This document shows, in pieces, positions 35,276 through 47,545 of a stretch of DNA of 64,000 bases (position 1 is its first letter; each line of letters begins with the position of its first letter). Both the position numbers and the translations under genes were made by a program. The stretch covers positions 64,651,464 to 64,715,463 of the forward strand of contig NC_089224.1 in assembly GCF_963924675.1 (NCBI RefSeq), given 5' to 3'. The notes below the pieces were generated by a model. It was given only the letters and a program-made list of their open reading frames with translations. It did no database searches and was not told the origin of the DNA. The stretch is from Phocoena phocoena. Its lineage: Eukaryota; Chordata; Mammalia; Artiodactyla; Phocoenidae.

Positions 35276-37275
35276 AGGATGTTTTTTCTTTTTGATGCTA
35301 TTGTAAATGGGATTGTTTTCTTTATTTTTTTTCAGATAATTTATTGTTAGTGTTTAGAAACACAATTGATTTTTGTTTGTTGATTTTGTATCCTGCAAAT
35401 TTATTGAATTCATTGATTAGTTCATAGAGTCTTTTGGTGGAATCTTTAGAGTTTCCTATATTTAAGATAATGTCATCTGCAAACAGAGACAATTTTACTT
35501 CTTCCTTTCTAATTTGGATGCCTTTTATTTCTTTTTTTTTTGCCCAACTGCTCTGGTTAAGACTTCAACTACTCTGCTGAATTAGAGTGGCGAGAATGGG
35601 CACCCTTGTCTTGTTCCTCATCTTAGAGGAAAAGCTTTCAACCTTTCACTGTTGAGTGTGATGTTAATTGTGGGCTTTGCATATGTGACCTTTATTACGT
35701 TGAGGTGCGTTTCTTCTGTACCCAATTTGTTAAGAGTTTTTTTTTTTTTTTTGTGGTACGTGGGCCTCTCACTGTTGTGACCTCTTCCCGTTGTGGAGCA
35801 CAGGCTCCGGACGCGCAGGCTCAGCGGCCATGGCTCACGGGCCCAGCTGCTCTGCGGCATGTGGGATCTTCCTGGACCAGGGCATGAACCTGTGTCCCCT
35901 GCATCAGCAGGCAGACTCTCAACCACTGTGCCACCACAGGGAAGCCCTGTTAAGAGTTTTTTTATGAATGGATGCTGAATTTTGTCAAATGCTTTTTCTG
36001 CATCTAACTGAGATGTTTGTATTATTTTTGTCTTTCATTGTATTAATGGATGTATCACACTGATTTGCATATGTTGGACTATCCTTGTGTCCCAGGGATG
36101 AATCCCACTTGATCAAGTGCATGGTCCTTTTAATGTGCTGTTGAATTTGGTTTGCTACTATTTTGTTGAGAATTTTTGCATCTATATATTCATCAGGGAT
36201 ATTGGCTTGTGGTTTTCTTTTCTTGTAGTGTCCTTATCTGGCTTTGATGTCAGAATAATGCTGTTCTCATAAAATGAGTTTGGAAGTGTTCCATTCTCTT
36301 CAACTTTTTGAAAGAATGTGAAAAGGATTGACATTAATTCTTTAAATGTTTGGTGGAATTCACCAGTGAAACCATCTGGTCCTGGGCTTTTCTTTGTTGG
36401 GAGGTTTTCGATTACTGATTTAATCTCCTTACTCATTGGTCTGTTCATGTTTTCAGTTTCTTCATGATTTAGTCTCAGTAGTTTGTATGCTTCTAGGAAT
36501 TTATCCACTTCTTCTAATTTGTCCAATTTGCTGGCAAATAATTGTTTCTAGTAGTCTCTTATGATCCTTTGTATTTCTGTGGTATCAGCTGATAATGTCT
36601 CCTCTTTCATTTATAATTTTATTTATTTGATTCCTCTTTCTTTTTTCTTGGTGAGTCTAGCTAAAGGTTTATCAATTTTGTTGATCTTTTCAGAGAATCA
36701 ACTCTTAGTTTTGTTAATCTTTTCTATTGTTTTCCTTTTCTCTATTTCATTTATTTCTGCTCTAATCTTTATCATTTCCCTCCTTCTGCTAGCTTTGGGC
36801 TGCTTTTTTTTTTTTTCTTTCCCTAATTCCTTGGAGTATAATGTTAGGTTGTTTATTTGAGAACTTTCTTTTTTCTTAGTGTATGTGTTTATAAACTTTC
36901 CTCTTAAAAATGCTTTTTCTGCTTCCATTTTCATTTGTCTCAAGATAATTTTTTAATTTCCTTTTTCTTTCTCCTTGGATATAGTGTTTGTCAGAAGTGT
37001 GTTGTTTAATTTCCATGGATTTGTGAATTTTTCAGCTTTCCTCCTGTTATTGATTTCTAATTTCATACCATTGTGGTCAGAAAAGATACTTATGTAATTT
37101 CTGTCTTCTTAAATTTGTTTAGGCTTGTTTTGTGGCCTAACTTATGATCTTTCCTGGAAAATGTTCCATGTACAGTTGAGTAGAACGTGTATTCTGCTGA
37201 TGTTGGATGGAATGTTCTATATATGTCTGTTAAGTGCATTTGCTCTATAGTATTGTTTCAATCCACTGTTTCCTT
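35276..37275 (-). mobile_element. Old L1 ORF2 (reverse transcriptase region), antisense
   Basis: Complement of ORF2 from the reverse transcriptase domain back into the endonuclease-RT linker, split by the SINE at 35741. The catalytic FADD motif reads on the minus strand at 35483-35472. Open minus-strand stretches remain at 36526-36182 (RT N-terminal blocks, including [12 protein letters not shown]) and 36943-36698. The C-terminal part of ORF2 that should separate this from the 3' UTR at 34888-35275 is missing, so there was either a deletion or two copies. The frames are broken and it is inactive. Confidence 0.85.
35741..35948 (-). mobile_element. CHR SINE (compact), antisense, inside the old L1
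   Basis: Complement of the compact CHR SINE. The flanking duplication tgttaagagtttt is at 35729-35741 and 35949-35961, merging with the tail T's on the left. Confidence 0.95.
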
Positions 37276-38530
37276 ATTGGTTCTCACCATGGTTCTTTTA
37301 AATACAGTTCTATGAATATCATACCTGCCTGTTCCTCTGGAATGTATTATATCCTGAATAAATTCTGGCCTTACGTGACTAAGTCTCAGAGCACTGTGAC
37401 ATTCAAAGAAACAACCAAAAGCAAATGAACGGTGATTCTAAATTTTGCTTGCAGTTCTCAGAACATGGTAAAGGGGATCCAATGTACAGATCTTGCCTAA
37501 GATTCTCATAACCCTGTTCTTCCATTTCCTTATTGTTGGAGACCCCCTGGAGCCTTCTTCTCCACTTTCTCTTTTCCATGACTCCCCAGTGCTCTCCACT
37601 CTTCTTTTACCTCTTGGATTCTGTCTTTCTAGTCCTTCCTCTTTCTTCCCATTCTTCTTACTCTGTGTCACAGGAACCCAGCGATTAAGTTGGCAAGATA
37701 AGAAAAAAAATCTCTTTAGAGGCTAGGCAAAGAGGAGACACTAAGCAGGCAGAGACAATATTATCTTTACTGGGGAACAGAGGCCTCCAGGGTTCAGAGT
37801 AAGGCTAGGAATACTCACATAATAATAAATTTCATCTCTGTCTCAAAAGCATTTTTAAAAAGGACACAGGGATTTAATATAGCTATTAAAGCTCTTGCTT
37901 TACTTAGCTTAGGTTAAGCTTTCCATAACAGGCAACTTGTCCAGAGTTCTCAAGCCTGTGGCAATGGAATGTGTGCTCAGAGAAACCCCTGATAATATAT
38001 TTACAGTCTTCTTCTAGAAGAAGAACAGATACAGGGGCAAAATGCACTATTAAGAGTCTGAGTCTGTTCCATCTCATAAGGAGGGTGGATTTTCTAGGAT
38101 TCTGTGCTGTGGTTTTCCAGAATTTCCCTCTAGGAATAGATAAAGGAGGCAGCTGGCTGGAAGGCGAGTGCTGGGGAGAATGAAACTTAGGTTTGAAAAG
38201 CACTTTATACAAGATGGAGAGAACGTCATTTTTCACATCAAAGAATGCAAGGGTGGTGGTGGCTACTGAAGATCAATGCAGTGCCAAAGCTGCGCCCCCC
38301 ACGTCCCACCCCCTTCCATCCAGTCCACCCCTAGGAGTTCCCACTGCTCACGTGTTAGCTGTTTGCAGCCTAGGTGCCTTTCCTGAATGCAGTCTGCCTC
38401 AGGTTACTAACATATTCTCAGATTATTCTGTTATTCTTGTTGGAGCCTTTGTGTTGTGTTGCTTTTTGTTTTTTAAAATTCCTCTCTCTATACATAACCA
38501 CTTTAAACTGTGGTGTGTGGCTTTCCAGAC
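37276..38530. other. Unique sequence, no gene recognised
   Basis: No exon or repeat identified. Frames at 37438-38236 overlap on opposite strands. A C-rich patch lies at 38290-38340. Confidence 0.5.
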
Positions 38531-38531
38531 A

Positions 38532-38583
38532 TTGTACACACACGCACACACATACACACACACAAACACACATATGCACATAC
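38532..38583. repeat. (CA)n microsatellite, imperfect
   Basis: CA units with interruptions (ACGCAC, ATAC, AAAC). Confidence 0.9.
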
Positions 38584-38599
38584 AGTTTTAATTTGTTTT

Positions 38600-38935
38600 T
38601 TAAACAAACAAAAAAATGAGGTCATACTTGCTCTTTGATCTGAAAATTGCCTTTTCACTTTACAGTTTTTCACGAATATCCATGGCAGAGCATTTAAATA
38701 TACTGTACAGTTTTTAACAGCTGTTTTATTCCATTGCGTGATAATGGAATCTTATACTCAACAATTCACCCATTGTTGGACATGTAGGTTGCTTTCAGTT
38801 TTTCATTCTACAAACAATGGTGCAGTGGATATCCTGGTATATATATGTTGCACATTTTACTAGTATTTCTATACTATTGGCTCCTAAAAGTGTCCTTTCT
38901 AGGTCAAAGAGAGTATGCTTTCAAAGTTGTACTTG
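38600..38935 (-). mobile_element. Old L1 (L1M-type) fragment, antisense
   Basis: 'cccattgttggacatgtagg', 'ttgctttcagtttttcattc' and 'tgcacattttactag' are the complement of an old L1 3' region. Comparable to 25501-25790. Confidence 0.65.
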
Positions 38936-38974
38936 CTGCTGCAGAATTAACACCCCTCTCCAAAGAAAAAATTT

Positions 38975-39125
38975 GCCCCCAGAGGCATGGGTTCTAATCT
39001 GAATGCTGCTATTCCCTAGTCGTGCACTTTGAGCAAGTTGCTTCTTCCCTCCTCTGTGTTGGCTTCCTCTCAGTGAAATGAGGGAAGAGGAGCAGATGAC
39101 AATCTCTGAGTTCCAGTAGCTCATG
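38975..39125 (+). repeat. MIR SINE fragment
   Basis: 'catgggttctaatctgaatg', 'gcactttgagcaagttgctt' and 'cctctcagtgaaatgaggga' are in MIR order. Confidence 0.8.
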
Positions 39126-40685
39126 AACCTTTACATTTATAAATTGATGTTCCCCAATTTCAGAGAATTATGTAGGACAGTCCCAAACCAATATGAAAGT
39201 CTCCTCTTTAAAAGATTGCCGAGAGCAAAGGTAATTTAAGTTCCTTCTGATTTAGCTTTGATTAGCAAACAAATCCATTAACCCGCTGGAGGATTCTTTT
39301 GAGACATTCAAGCTGTGAATTTTTCTTTCAGGGCTTTTTGAAAGCTGAGAGACAGTATGAAAAAACTCCCATTTAGGCCAGATTTTGTTTATTTTGTCCA
39401 ATTCAAGTCAGTTTGATGGCTGTGTGTTTATGTGTGCTCTTAAACATTCCCCAGTACTTGGACTGGGTACATTTGACCTGTTGGTCGATGAACAGATTTG
39501 GTTTGAATCAAGTTCCAGGTCAGATATAGCACTCATGTGATGGTAATCTTTCGTTTAAAGGCCATGTTTTGCTCACTGAACCTTGTAAAAATCAAATACA
39601 TAAATAAAATGAAGAGGTTGGGAAAAATGTTATTTTGGTTTCTTTTAACCTTCTGCTTTTTGAGGGCTCAGAGCCAAAAGAAGGGGAAAGGTAGAACGAT
39701 GGGGATTTTACTCTTTATTTACTTAACTGAACAAGTCTGCAGATGTTTGGAACCATCCCCTGTAAAATATATTACTCACCAGTTCTTCGGAGTCCCTCAA
39801 GGAAACAGTCCTGGTTTAATACCGCAGATATCAAAGTGGATTTGAAATCTGTTCAGACCAACACAGGTATGGGTTAGAATTTGCATTGCTGGGATACATT
39901 TACGCCTACTCTGTGAGAGAGTGTTTGTAGTAATCCATGTGCTAGATAGCCAAAGGTCTGAAACGTAGTGTTAGAATTTTTGATTTCTCTGTGATGTTGG
40001 AACCTAACCAGGGTGAGTGAGCATCACAGATTTTGCCAAAGAGTGATATTACTTTGACTTTTAAATGAATTTGAGCCATAACAGATTAGGCCAAGGGTGG
40101 CTGATCAGCTCAAATGTGGCCTATTCACAGATTGGTCAGTGTCCCTTAAAATAGAGAAAAAGGTCTTCATAAACAGGAAATTAAAACACGATCAGATTCT
40201 TTTTTTTAGTCATCTTGAATTTAGTCCTGTGAATGTGACTAAACCAGGTAGGAATCCTCCTTAAGCAGGAGCAGAAGCTTTTAGGTCATAAGGTAGAGGA
40301 ATCTGGTGGGGCTATGGCAGTCATGAGTGAGTGGAAGTTAGAGGTAAGCCAGACCCAGAGTAATGAGAAAACAGAACCTAGAAGATAAAGTAAAACAAAA
40401 ACCAAAAAACATATAGAATGGAAGATGATGCTGCCAGTGAGAAGGAATAGCTGGGTCAGGGTGGTGACAAGCCATGTCTCCTCCTTGGCTTTTGAAAAAC
40501 GTATGTTTGTGAAGCCTGGTTATTCAGTGTTTCCTGGATTTCTTTTAAAGCTTGGCCTCATGATCAAAATATCTGTGTTCTCATTCTGCAATGTATATAG
40601 ACTACTTCATCTCATAGAATCCTACCCTATTATTTGAGGTTAACTTGAATTGAGACTTTGTTCCTTGAAACCAGAAAAGCGAGTT
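39126..40685. other. Unique sequence, no gene recognised
   Basis: No repeat or exon identified. The 102-codon frame at 39537-39845 shows no domain. Confidence 0.5.
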
Positions 40686-40689
40686 AAAA

Positions 40690-40780
40690 ACTTTCATTAT
40701 TAACTGCATTTTACAGATGAAGAAACCAAGGCTCAAGGTCATATTCTAGTAGGTTAAGGGGCTGGAATTTGGATTCTCTT
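40690..40780 (-). repeat. MIR SINE fragment, antisense
   Basis: 'tgcattttacagatgaagaa' followed by 'accaaggctcaaggtcatat' is the complement of the MIR core. Confidence 0.75.
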
Positions 40781-40808
40781 TTATTTGGCTCTAAGGCCCA
40801 ATCTTTTT

Positions 40809-41113
40809 TTTTTTTTTTTTTTTTTTTTATTAATTAATTTATTTTTGCTGGGTTGGGTCTTCGTTTCTGTGCGAGGGCTTTCTTTAGTCGTGGCAAGCGG
40901 GGGGCCACTCTTCATCACGGTGCGCAGGCCTCTCACTATCGCGGCCTTTTTTTCTTGTTGCGGAGCACAGGCTCCAGACGCGCAGGCTCAGTAGGTGTGG
41001 CTCACGGGCCCAGCCGCTCCGCGGCATGTGGGATCTTCCCGGACCGGGGCACGAACCCGTGTCCCCTGCATCGGCAGGCGGACTCTCAACCACTGCGCCA
41101 CCAGGGAAGCCCC
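40809..41113 (-). mobile_element. CHR SINE, intermediate long form, antisense
   Basis: About 305 bases. Read on the minus strand, the head and first body half match the compact form. The second half carries the extra 3' block of the long form (complement of 'gggtcttcgtttctgtgcga', 'gtggcaagcgggg'). An uninterrupted T run of about 25 marks the A tail, with AATT-rich sequence next to it. The target-site duplication aggcccaatcttttt is at 40794-40808 and 41114-41128. Confidence 0.92.
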
Positions 41114-41128
41114 AGGCCCAATCTTTTT

Positions 41129-41829
41129 ACTCCACACTGTGTACTCAGATATATTTCCTGACATTCAGGTGTTTAACTTCAGTTTGGATAGCAATATGCT
41201 TTCACCAGTTAAGTGAACCAGCTTGGAACTAAGTGTAAATTCATCTTTATTAATGAATTTCTTCACTAAAATTAAAAATGGTGTCATATTTATGCATAAC
41301 TAACTCCTGATTTTCTAGTAGTGACAATAACTGAGAACTGGTTTGTATACAAAAATGTTTGTAGCATACATTTCACTTCATTTTCTCTATCAGGTCACAT
41401 CACTTTGAAATTAAAATCAAATGAGACATGTCACATACCCTTCAGTAACTTGCAAATTAAAAATTCTTGGCAACATAAATTCAATAATTTCTGAGATTTT
41501 TCTTTTTTTTACTAATTTCCTCCCCTTGCTTCATTTCCTCCAGGTTCTTGTTGAAAGAAGAGGCTTTGCTAAAAAATATTCTTAATGGGGGAAAAGGAAG
41601 CTTGGCAAGTTCCATTAAATGATATGCTTTAAAGAAAAGGGAATTCTTAGTAATACCCCAGGGAACCCAGTTCATGGGCAACAGTCTATAAATTGGTAAA
41701 TATCTCTTTCCAAAGGGTGTTATACTTTACACATGTTGCTGCGCCACAAAGTTTCCAAACAATGAATAGTTTGGCTACATGTAGGGGATCTCCAGGTATT
41801 CAAGGACTGATATCAAATTTTTCAAAGGA

Positions 41830-41830
<1 letters not shown>
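41129..41830. other. Unique sequence, no gene recognised
   Basis: No repeat or exon identified. Confidence 0.5.
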
Positions 41831-41864
<34 letters not shown>

Positions 41865-41892
41865 CACGCACGCACACACACACGCACAACAC
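41831..41892. repeat. (CA)n microsatellite with (CGCA) interruptions
   Basis: About 15 clean CA units, then AAACGCACGCACG and further CA. Confidence 0.92.
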
Positions 41893-42660
41893 ATATACTA
41901 TATAATGCACAACCAAATTACTTTATAGAAATGCTACCAGTTTCTGTCTAGACCAAATGGATGCCCTGCAGTTATATTTTTGAATTACTTTGCTACCATT
42001 TAAAAATTGGTAGATTTTGTATAAAAACCCAGATTGTTATTGTTTTATTGAATAATTGCAGTTCTGGTGCTACTGGGCCTGCATTCCCGCATAGGAGTAG
42101 TTGTTTGGAGCTTACTGGAGGCTACCCCTAGCAGACATGGACTTTCTAGTTCACCACAGTCCCCATAATTCTCTGGTGTCATAGGTCCAACTGGTTGCTT
42201 AACCTGTGTGGCCTGTGGCGGCATTTGAGTTTGCAATCTTTGATTAAGGACCCAGAGTTCTTAAACTTTAGCCATTATCAGAGTGATCTGGAGTAGAATC
42301 TGAGCAGCTGCAGGTTATCTGTAGCTGGTTGACCATATTCTGAGAAATGGCTCTCCACAGCAGTTGTGCATCGACATCTCCTGTGGAGCTTTCCAAAAAT
42401 CTACATTTTGTTCCCCACTTCCCAGTTCCCCTTTAAGAGCCTGTAGGTCTGGTGTGAAGCCAGGGAATCTGAAGGTTTAAAAAGCTTTCCTCTTGTTTCT
42501 GATTTTAAGTAAGATGAAGTAAGCACATTTTATACACCCTGTCTTCCACGGAAAGTAGCTTATAAAATCTGGACAGGAGTATGGAACGACTGTTTGAGGA
42601 CTCGAAAAAGTAAAAAGTAGCAGACAGATTTGGGAAGACCAGAACTTAAAGTACCACCAA
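41893..42660. other. Mostly unique, possible MER5-type piece
   Basis: At about 42380-42440 'catctcctgtggagctttcc' recalls a MER5-type hAT element. The match is too short for a firm call. No gene recognised. Confidence 0.35.
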
Positions 42661-42677
42661 ACTGGTAATGGGTTTAC

Positions 42678-42792
42678 CTTTTGGGTGTATCTAGTATCCT
42701 CCAGCTTGAACTCATTGCAGTCTAAAACCTGGAAGTGAACATCAGCACAGACAGAACTCCAGGATAAGTCCTCTTCTTCTGGCTCAAGGAGC
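42678..42792 (-). other. Candidate coding exon, unidentified
   Basis: On the minus strand a 115-bp interval runs from an acceptor-like ...TGTTAG (plus 42793-42798) to a donor-like AAAG/GTAAAC (GT at plus 42677-42676). It is open in one frame: one base, then 38 codons, ending on a codon boundary. The predicted peptide has LEPEEEDLSWSSV early and ends LEDTRYTQK, which is not repeat-derived or compositionally simple. I do not recognise the protein, the pyrimidine tract is weak, and no partner exon was found, so chance is quite possible. Confidence 0.2.
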
Positions 42793-42798
42793 CTAACA

Positions 42799-43330
42799 CA
42801 CAGAGAGTTTGTGTGAGGAATTTCCCCATTTTTCTTTTTTTCCTCCTTTTTTTCCATTCTCTCATGCCATAGCTCCCAAGAAGTTCAGGGGTAGCAGTAG
42901 CAATAGTAGTAAGGTGGCCAGCAGGGACCTAAAACTTAGGGGGAAGGAAACATTCCTCTCACTTGGAGAAGTAGTTCCAAGAGAGTAGAGAGAAACACCA
43001 TTGCTTTGTTTTTCTTCCCTGTCTTCCCACTGCTTGACTCTCCCTATCCCCTGAAACAGGGGCAGACGTGGGAAGTGTGTGGCAGAATGGAGTAAATAAA
43101 GTGCCAGCTTTCTGGTCAGAATACCAAAAAGAACTCCAGGAAAGCTGGAAAGTATCAGGGAGATCAAAAAGAGGGTGGGGTCAGGAAAAATGACCCTCAA
43201 GTTATGTGTATGAGCTACTGGGTTCACTTCTGAGCTGAGCATGCATGGATCTGACCCTGCACTGTACACATTGGCTTTGAGAACTCAGCAGTACTGCAGA
43301 GTCTTTGAAAACTGAAATTATGTTAGACCA
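42799..43330. other. Unique sequence, no gene recognised
   Basis: A minus-strand frame of 135 codons (43269-42862) ends in a Leu-rich tail from a CAG/TAG-like patch at 42885-42915. No domain is seen. Confidence 0.4.
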
Positions 43331-43334
43331 ATTT

Positions 43335-45880
43335 ACTAAAAAGACATAATAATCCTAAGTGTATATGCTCCTATAACAGAACTTCAAATTATGTGAAGCA
43401 AAAATGGACAGAACAAGAAGGGGAAATAGAGAAATTCAAAATTCTAGTTGGAGAAATCAACAATTTTCTCCCAGAAACTGATAGAACAGACAAAAACAGA
43501 TAGATTAGACAGAAAATCCACAAGGGTATGGAAATACTGTACAACACTATCCATCAACCATGTGTTATTGACATTTATAGAACAGTCTTACCATCAGCAG
43601 AATATGTATTCTTTTCAAGTGCATGGAACATTCACCAAGGTAGACCATATCCTGGGCCATTTAAAACAAACAAAAATAACAAAATGTAAAAGAATTGTGC
43701 ATTCCCTGACCATCAAGGAATTAGACTAAAAATTGGTAACAGAATGGTAAGAGGAAAATCTGTAAATATTTGGAATTTAAACAATATGCTTCTAAATAAT
43801 CTGTGGGTCAAAGAGAAAGTTTCAAGGAAAATTTAAAGCATTGTGAACTAAATGAAAATAAACACAACACAGAAAAATTTGTGGGGTGCAGATAAAGCAT
43901 TACAGAAGGGGGATATTATAACATCGAATGATTATATTAAAAAATAAGACAGTTTTCAAATCAATAATCTATGCTTTCACCTTAAGAATCTGGGAAAAAA
44001 GGGAGCAAAATAAATATAAATCAAGTAAAAGACAGGAAATCATAAAGATAAGAGCTGAAATCAGTGATATTAAAAACAGTAAAACAATTTAAAAAATCAA
44101 CATCCAAAAGCTGGTTCTTTGAAAAGATGAATAAAATTGATAATCTTCAGTTTAGTAAATTTCTTCAATCTAATAAAGGGCATCTACAATATAACCTACA
44201 GCTAAAACTATAGTTAATGGTGAAAAACTGAATGCTTCCCCCCTCAAGATCAGGAACAAGGCACAGTTGTCCACCCTCACTTACTACTAATCAACATTGT
44301 ACTGGAAGTCCTAGCCAATGTGATAAGACATGAAAAGGAATTAAAAGGCATATAGAGAGTGGAAATGAAGAAATGAGGCTATTCCTATTCACAGGTGACA
44401 TGATTGTCTACATAGAAAATCCCAAGGAAGCCACAAAAAAGTCCCAGAACTAATAAAGGAAGATCATAGGATGCAAAGTCAATGCTCAAAAATCAGTCAT
44501 ATTTCCTTATACTATCAATGTTCAGTTGGAAACCGAAATGAAAAAAAGCAGTACTATTTACAATGCTCAGAACATAAAATACCTAGCTACAAATTTAATA
44601 AAGCACATAAGGATCTATATGCTAAAAACTACAAAACATTGGTGAAAAAATACCTAAATTGGAGGGACATACCATGTCCATGGATTGGAAAACTCAACAC
44701 AGCAAAGGTGTCATTTATTTTCAAATTAATATCTAGATTTAATACAATTCCAGTAAATGTTCCCATAGTATTTTGGTAGATATAAACAGATCAATTCTAA
44801 AATTTATATTGAAAGGCAAAGGAACTAAAATAAGCAAAACAATTTTGAAAAAGAAGAATGAAGCTGGAGGAATCACATTTTCTAATTAGCATAAAGCAGC
44901 GTGGCATTGGCAAAAGGACAGACATATAGATCAATGAGACATGATAGAGAGTCCAGAAGGAGACCCTAATAAACATGGCCAGTTGATTTTTGACCAAAGT
45001 GCTAAAGCAATTCATAGAAGAAAGTATAATTTTTAAAACACATTGGAAGAATTAGAATGTCAGTCCAATTAAAAATGGGCAAAAAATTTGATCCACAGAG
45101 AATGTATAGATGCCAAATAAGCACATTAAAAGATATTCAACATCATTAGCCTTTAGGAGATGCAAATTAAAACCAGGGTGAGATAGCACTACATAATGAT
45201 TAAAAAGGCTAAAATAAAAAGTCCTGCTAATACTAAGTGCTGATGAGGATTCATATCTGGAGCTCTCATACACTGTTGGTAGGAATGCAAAATGGGACAT
45301 ACAGCTACTCTGGAAAACAGTTTGTCAGTTGCTTATAAAGTTAAACAGATGATTATCGTATGACTGTCATCTTACTCCTGTGTATTTATTCTAGAGAATT
45401 GAAACTTTAGGTTCACACAGAAACCTGGACACAAATATTTATAGCAGCTCTATTCATAATATTCTCCAAATGGAAGTAACCCAAAGTCCTTCAACAGGTG
45501 ACTGGATAAACAAATTGTGATATATCCATACAGTGGAATACCACTTGGCAATAAAATGGAACTACTGGTACACACAACTTGGATGACTGTCAGGTGATTA
45601 TGCTGAGTAAAAGGAGCCTGATTCAAAATGTCATATACTGTGTGAATCCATTTATATGGTACTCAAAAAGACAAAACTAAAGAGATGAACCCAGAGCAGT
45701 GGTTACCAGCGGCCAGGGCGGGTGATAGGTGTGACTGTATGAGGGTGCTTCTTGAAGGTGATGGAAATGTTTTGTCTCCTGATTGTGGTGCTAGTTACAT
45801 GTCAAAATTCAAAACACACCAAAAAGTCCATTTTATTGTGGGTTAATTAAAAAAATTAAAATACATTGAAAAATCTTTTC
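43335..45880 (+). mobile_element. Old L1 (L1M-type), sense, long but decayed
   Basis: In order: endonuclease C-terminal half (43340-43740), linker (to about 44150), a deletion of the first RT blocks, the RT palm region (44220-44460), ORF2 C-terminus (to about 45600), and an old 3' UTR ending near 45880 ('gattgtggtgctagttacat'). Coding parts are broken by many stops. The catalytic RT motif at 44388-44399 reads FTGD instead of FADD. There are no later insertions inside it. Confidence 0.85.
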
Positions 45881-45884
45881 TCCT

Positions 45885-46795
45885 AATGCTAAGTTGCTGT
45901 CTGGGTTGAACAGTACTTCTCTGGAGCAACTACCCAATGATGGGCCTCTTAAACAACAGTTTTGGAACTCTCCTTCAAAAACTTAGAACTCATTTTAGAG
46001 AATCACAGTAAATAGTAAATAACCTGCAAAAGGAGACAAGAAGACATTTCAATGCAAGAGCAGTAAAGAATCTGAAAGTTTGCCTTACTGCCAAGTCAAA
46101 AGGAAAACACAAATATTTGTATAGCTTTGTAACAAAAGAGACATATGGGTTTTGGCAGGAAGACCTCTTAATGGCACTTACAGCTTTAAAATAACAAGCC
46201 TTGCTCCTATTATGTGGAAATTGCACGCAAATGTGCTGCATGTCAGGGACCATAGTGCTGCCCTGGGGAGAGGACATTAAAGATAAAACCCAGACTGACA
46301 AGGAGGAGAATCTGTCTACTTGTGTAGATGCGGTGAGCCCAATAACTTCTTGGCACTGGATCTTGAGATTGAGTGCACTACTTAGCAGGGTCATTTAGAT
46401 CACTTTGCAGTTGTGGGTTCATGACTATTTCTATTTTCAGCTGTACAGATAGTATCTTAAGCCCTTTAGTTTAGATGGAGTGTTTGGGGATCAAGGCAAA
46501 AGACTAGGCTTTTTTGAAAGAGTAGAGTGGTGGTTATTGATGGAGACAGGGGTTTTCAGTATTGCATCCCCACTCATCCAACTGCAAAGTCTCATATCCT
46601 TTCTGTTTCCAGCAAAGAGATATTTAACGCCAACTTCCCTTTCCATAGAATTGAATCAAATGCTTGCCCATTTATGGTTTTGGGTTAAGTAAGCAGGGGT
46701 CAAGTAGGGTTCTTGGCATATTAGTGACAGACCAACTTAAAAGGAATGCAATAGAAGAATAAGGGGTAACTCTCAGAATCAAAGGAAAAGCTGGT
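45885..46795. other. Unique sequence, no gene recognised
   Basis: Open frames at 45990-46394 on both strands show no domain. No repeat identified. Confidence 0.5.
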
Positions 46796-46815
46796 CTCAA
46801 AAATAATAGCAACCT

Positions 46816-47530
46816 GAGGTCAGGATGGCCATCATTACAAAGTCTACAAATAATAAATGCTGGAGAGAGTATGGAGAAAAGGGAACCCTTTGGTGGGAAT
46901 GTAAATTGGTGCAGCCACTATGGAAAACAGTATGAAGTTTCCTTAAAGAAACTAGGAATAAAGTTGCCATATGATCCAGCAGTCCCACACCTGAGCATAT
47001 ATCTAGAAAGACAAAAGCTCTAATTTGAAAAGATACATGCACCCAGTGTTCATAGCAGCACTGTTTACAATAGCCAAGATGTGGAAGCAACCTAAGTGTC
47101 CATCAAGAGATGAAAGGATAGAGAAGTTGTGGTACATATATACAATGGAATACTACTCAGTTATAAAATAGAATGAAATAATGCCATTTGCAGCGACGTG
47201 AATGGACCTAGAGATGATCATACTAAATGAAGTCAGACAGAGAGACAAATATCATATGATATCACTTATATGTGGAATCTAAAAGACAATACAAATGAAC
47301 TTATTTGCAAAACAGAAACAGACTCACAGACATAGAAAACAAATTTTTAGTTACCGAAGGGGAAGGGGGAAGGGATAGATTGGGGGTATGGGATTAACAG
47401 GTGCACACTACCATATATAAAATAAACAACAAGGATTTACTGTATAGCACAGGGAATTATATTCAATATCTTGTAATAAACTGTGATGGAAAAGAAAAAA
47501 CCTACAGATTAAAGAACAACAACAACAAAA
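46816..47530 (+). mobile_element. L1 3' end, sense, 5'-truncated (older subfamily)
   Basis: Starts within the ORF2 C-terminus ('aggatggccatcattacaaa') and ends in a 3' UTR with 'ggatttactgtatagcacag'. Its tail has decayed to an AAC-rich run. The target-site duplication aaataatag(c/g)aacctg lies at 46801-46815 and 47531-47545, with one mismatch. Confidence 0.9.
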
Positions 47531-47545
47531 AATAATAGGAACCTG

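Noticed and set aside
41831..41892. Regularly spaced CA/CGCA units suggesting an array
   Set aside because: It is a plain dinucleotide microsatellite with no spacers, and a CRISPR array makes no sense in a mammalian genome.
42862..43269. 135-codon minus-strand frame with a Leu-rich end
   Set aside because: No domain is recognised, and the Leu run comes from a local CAG/TAG-like patch. The length is within what chance gives in 64 kb.
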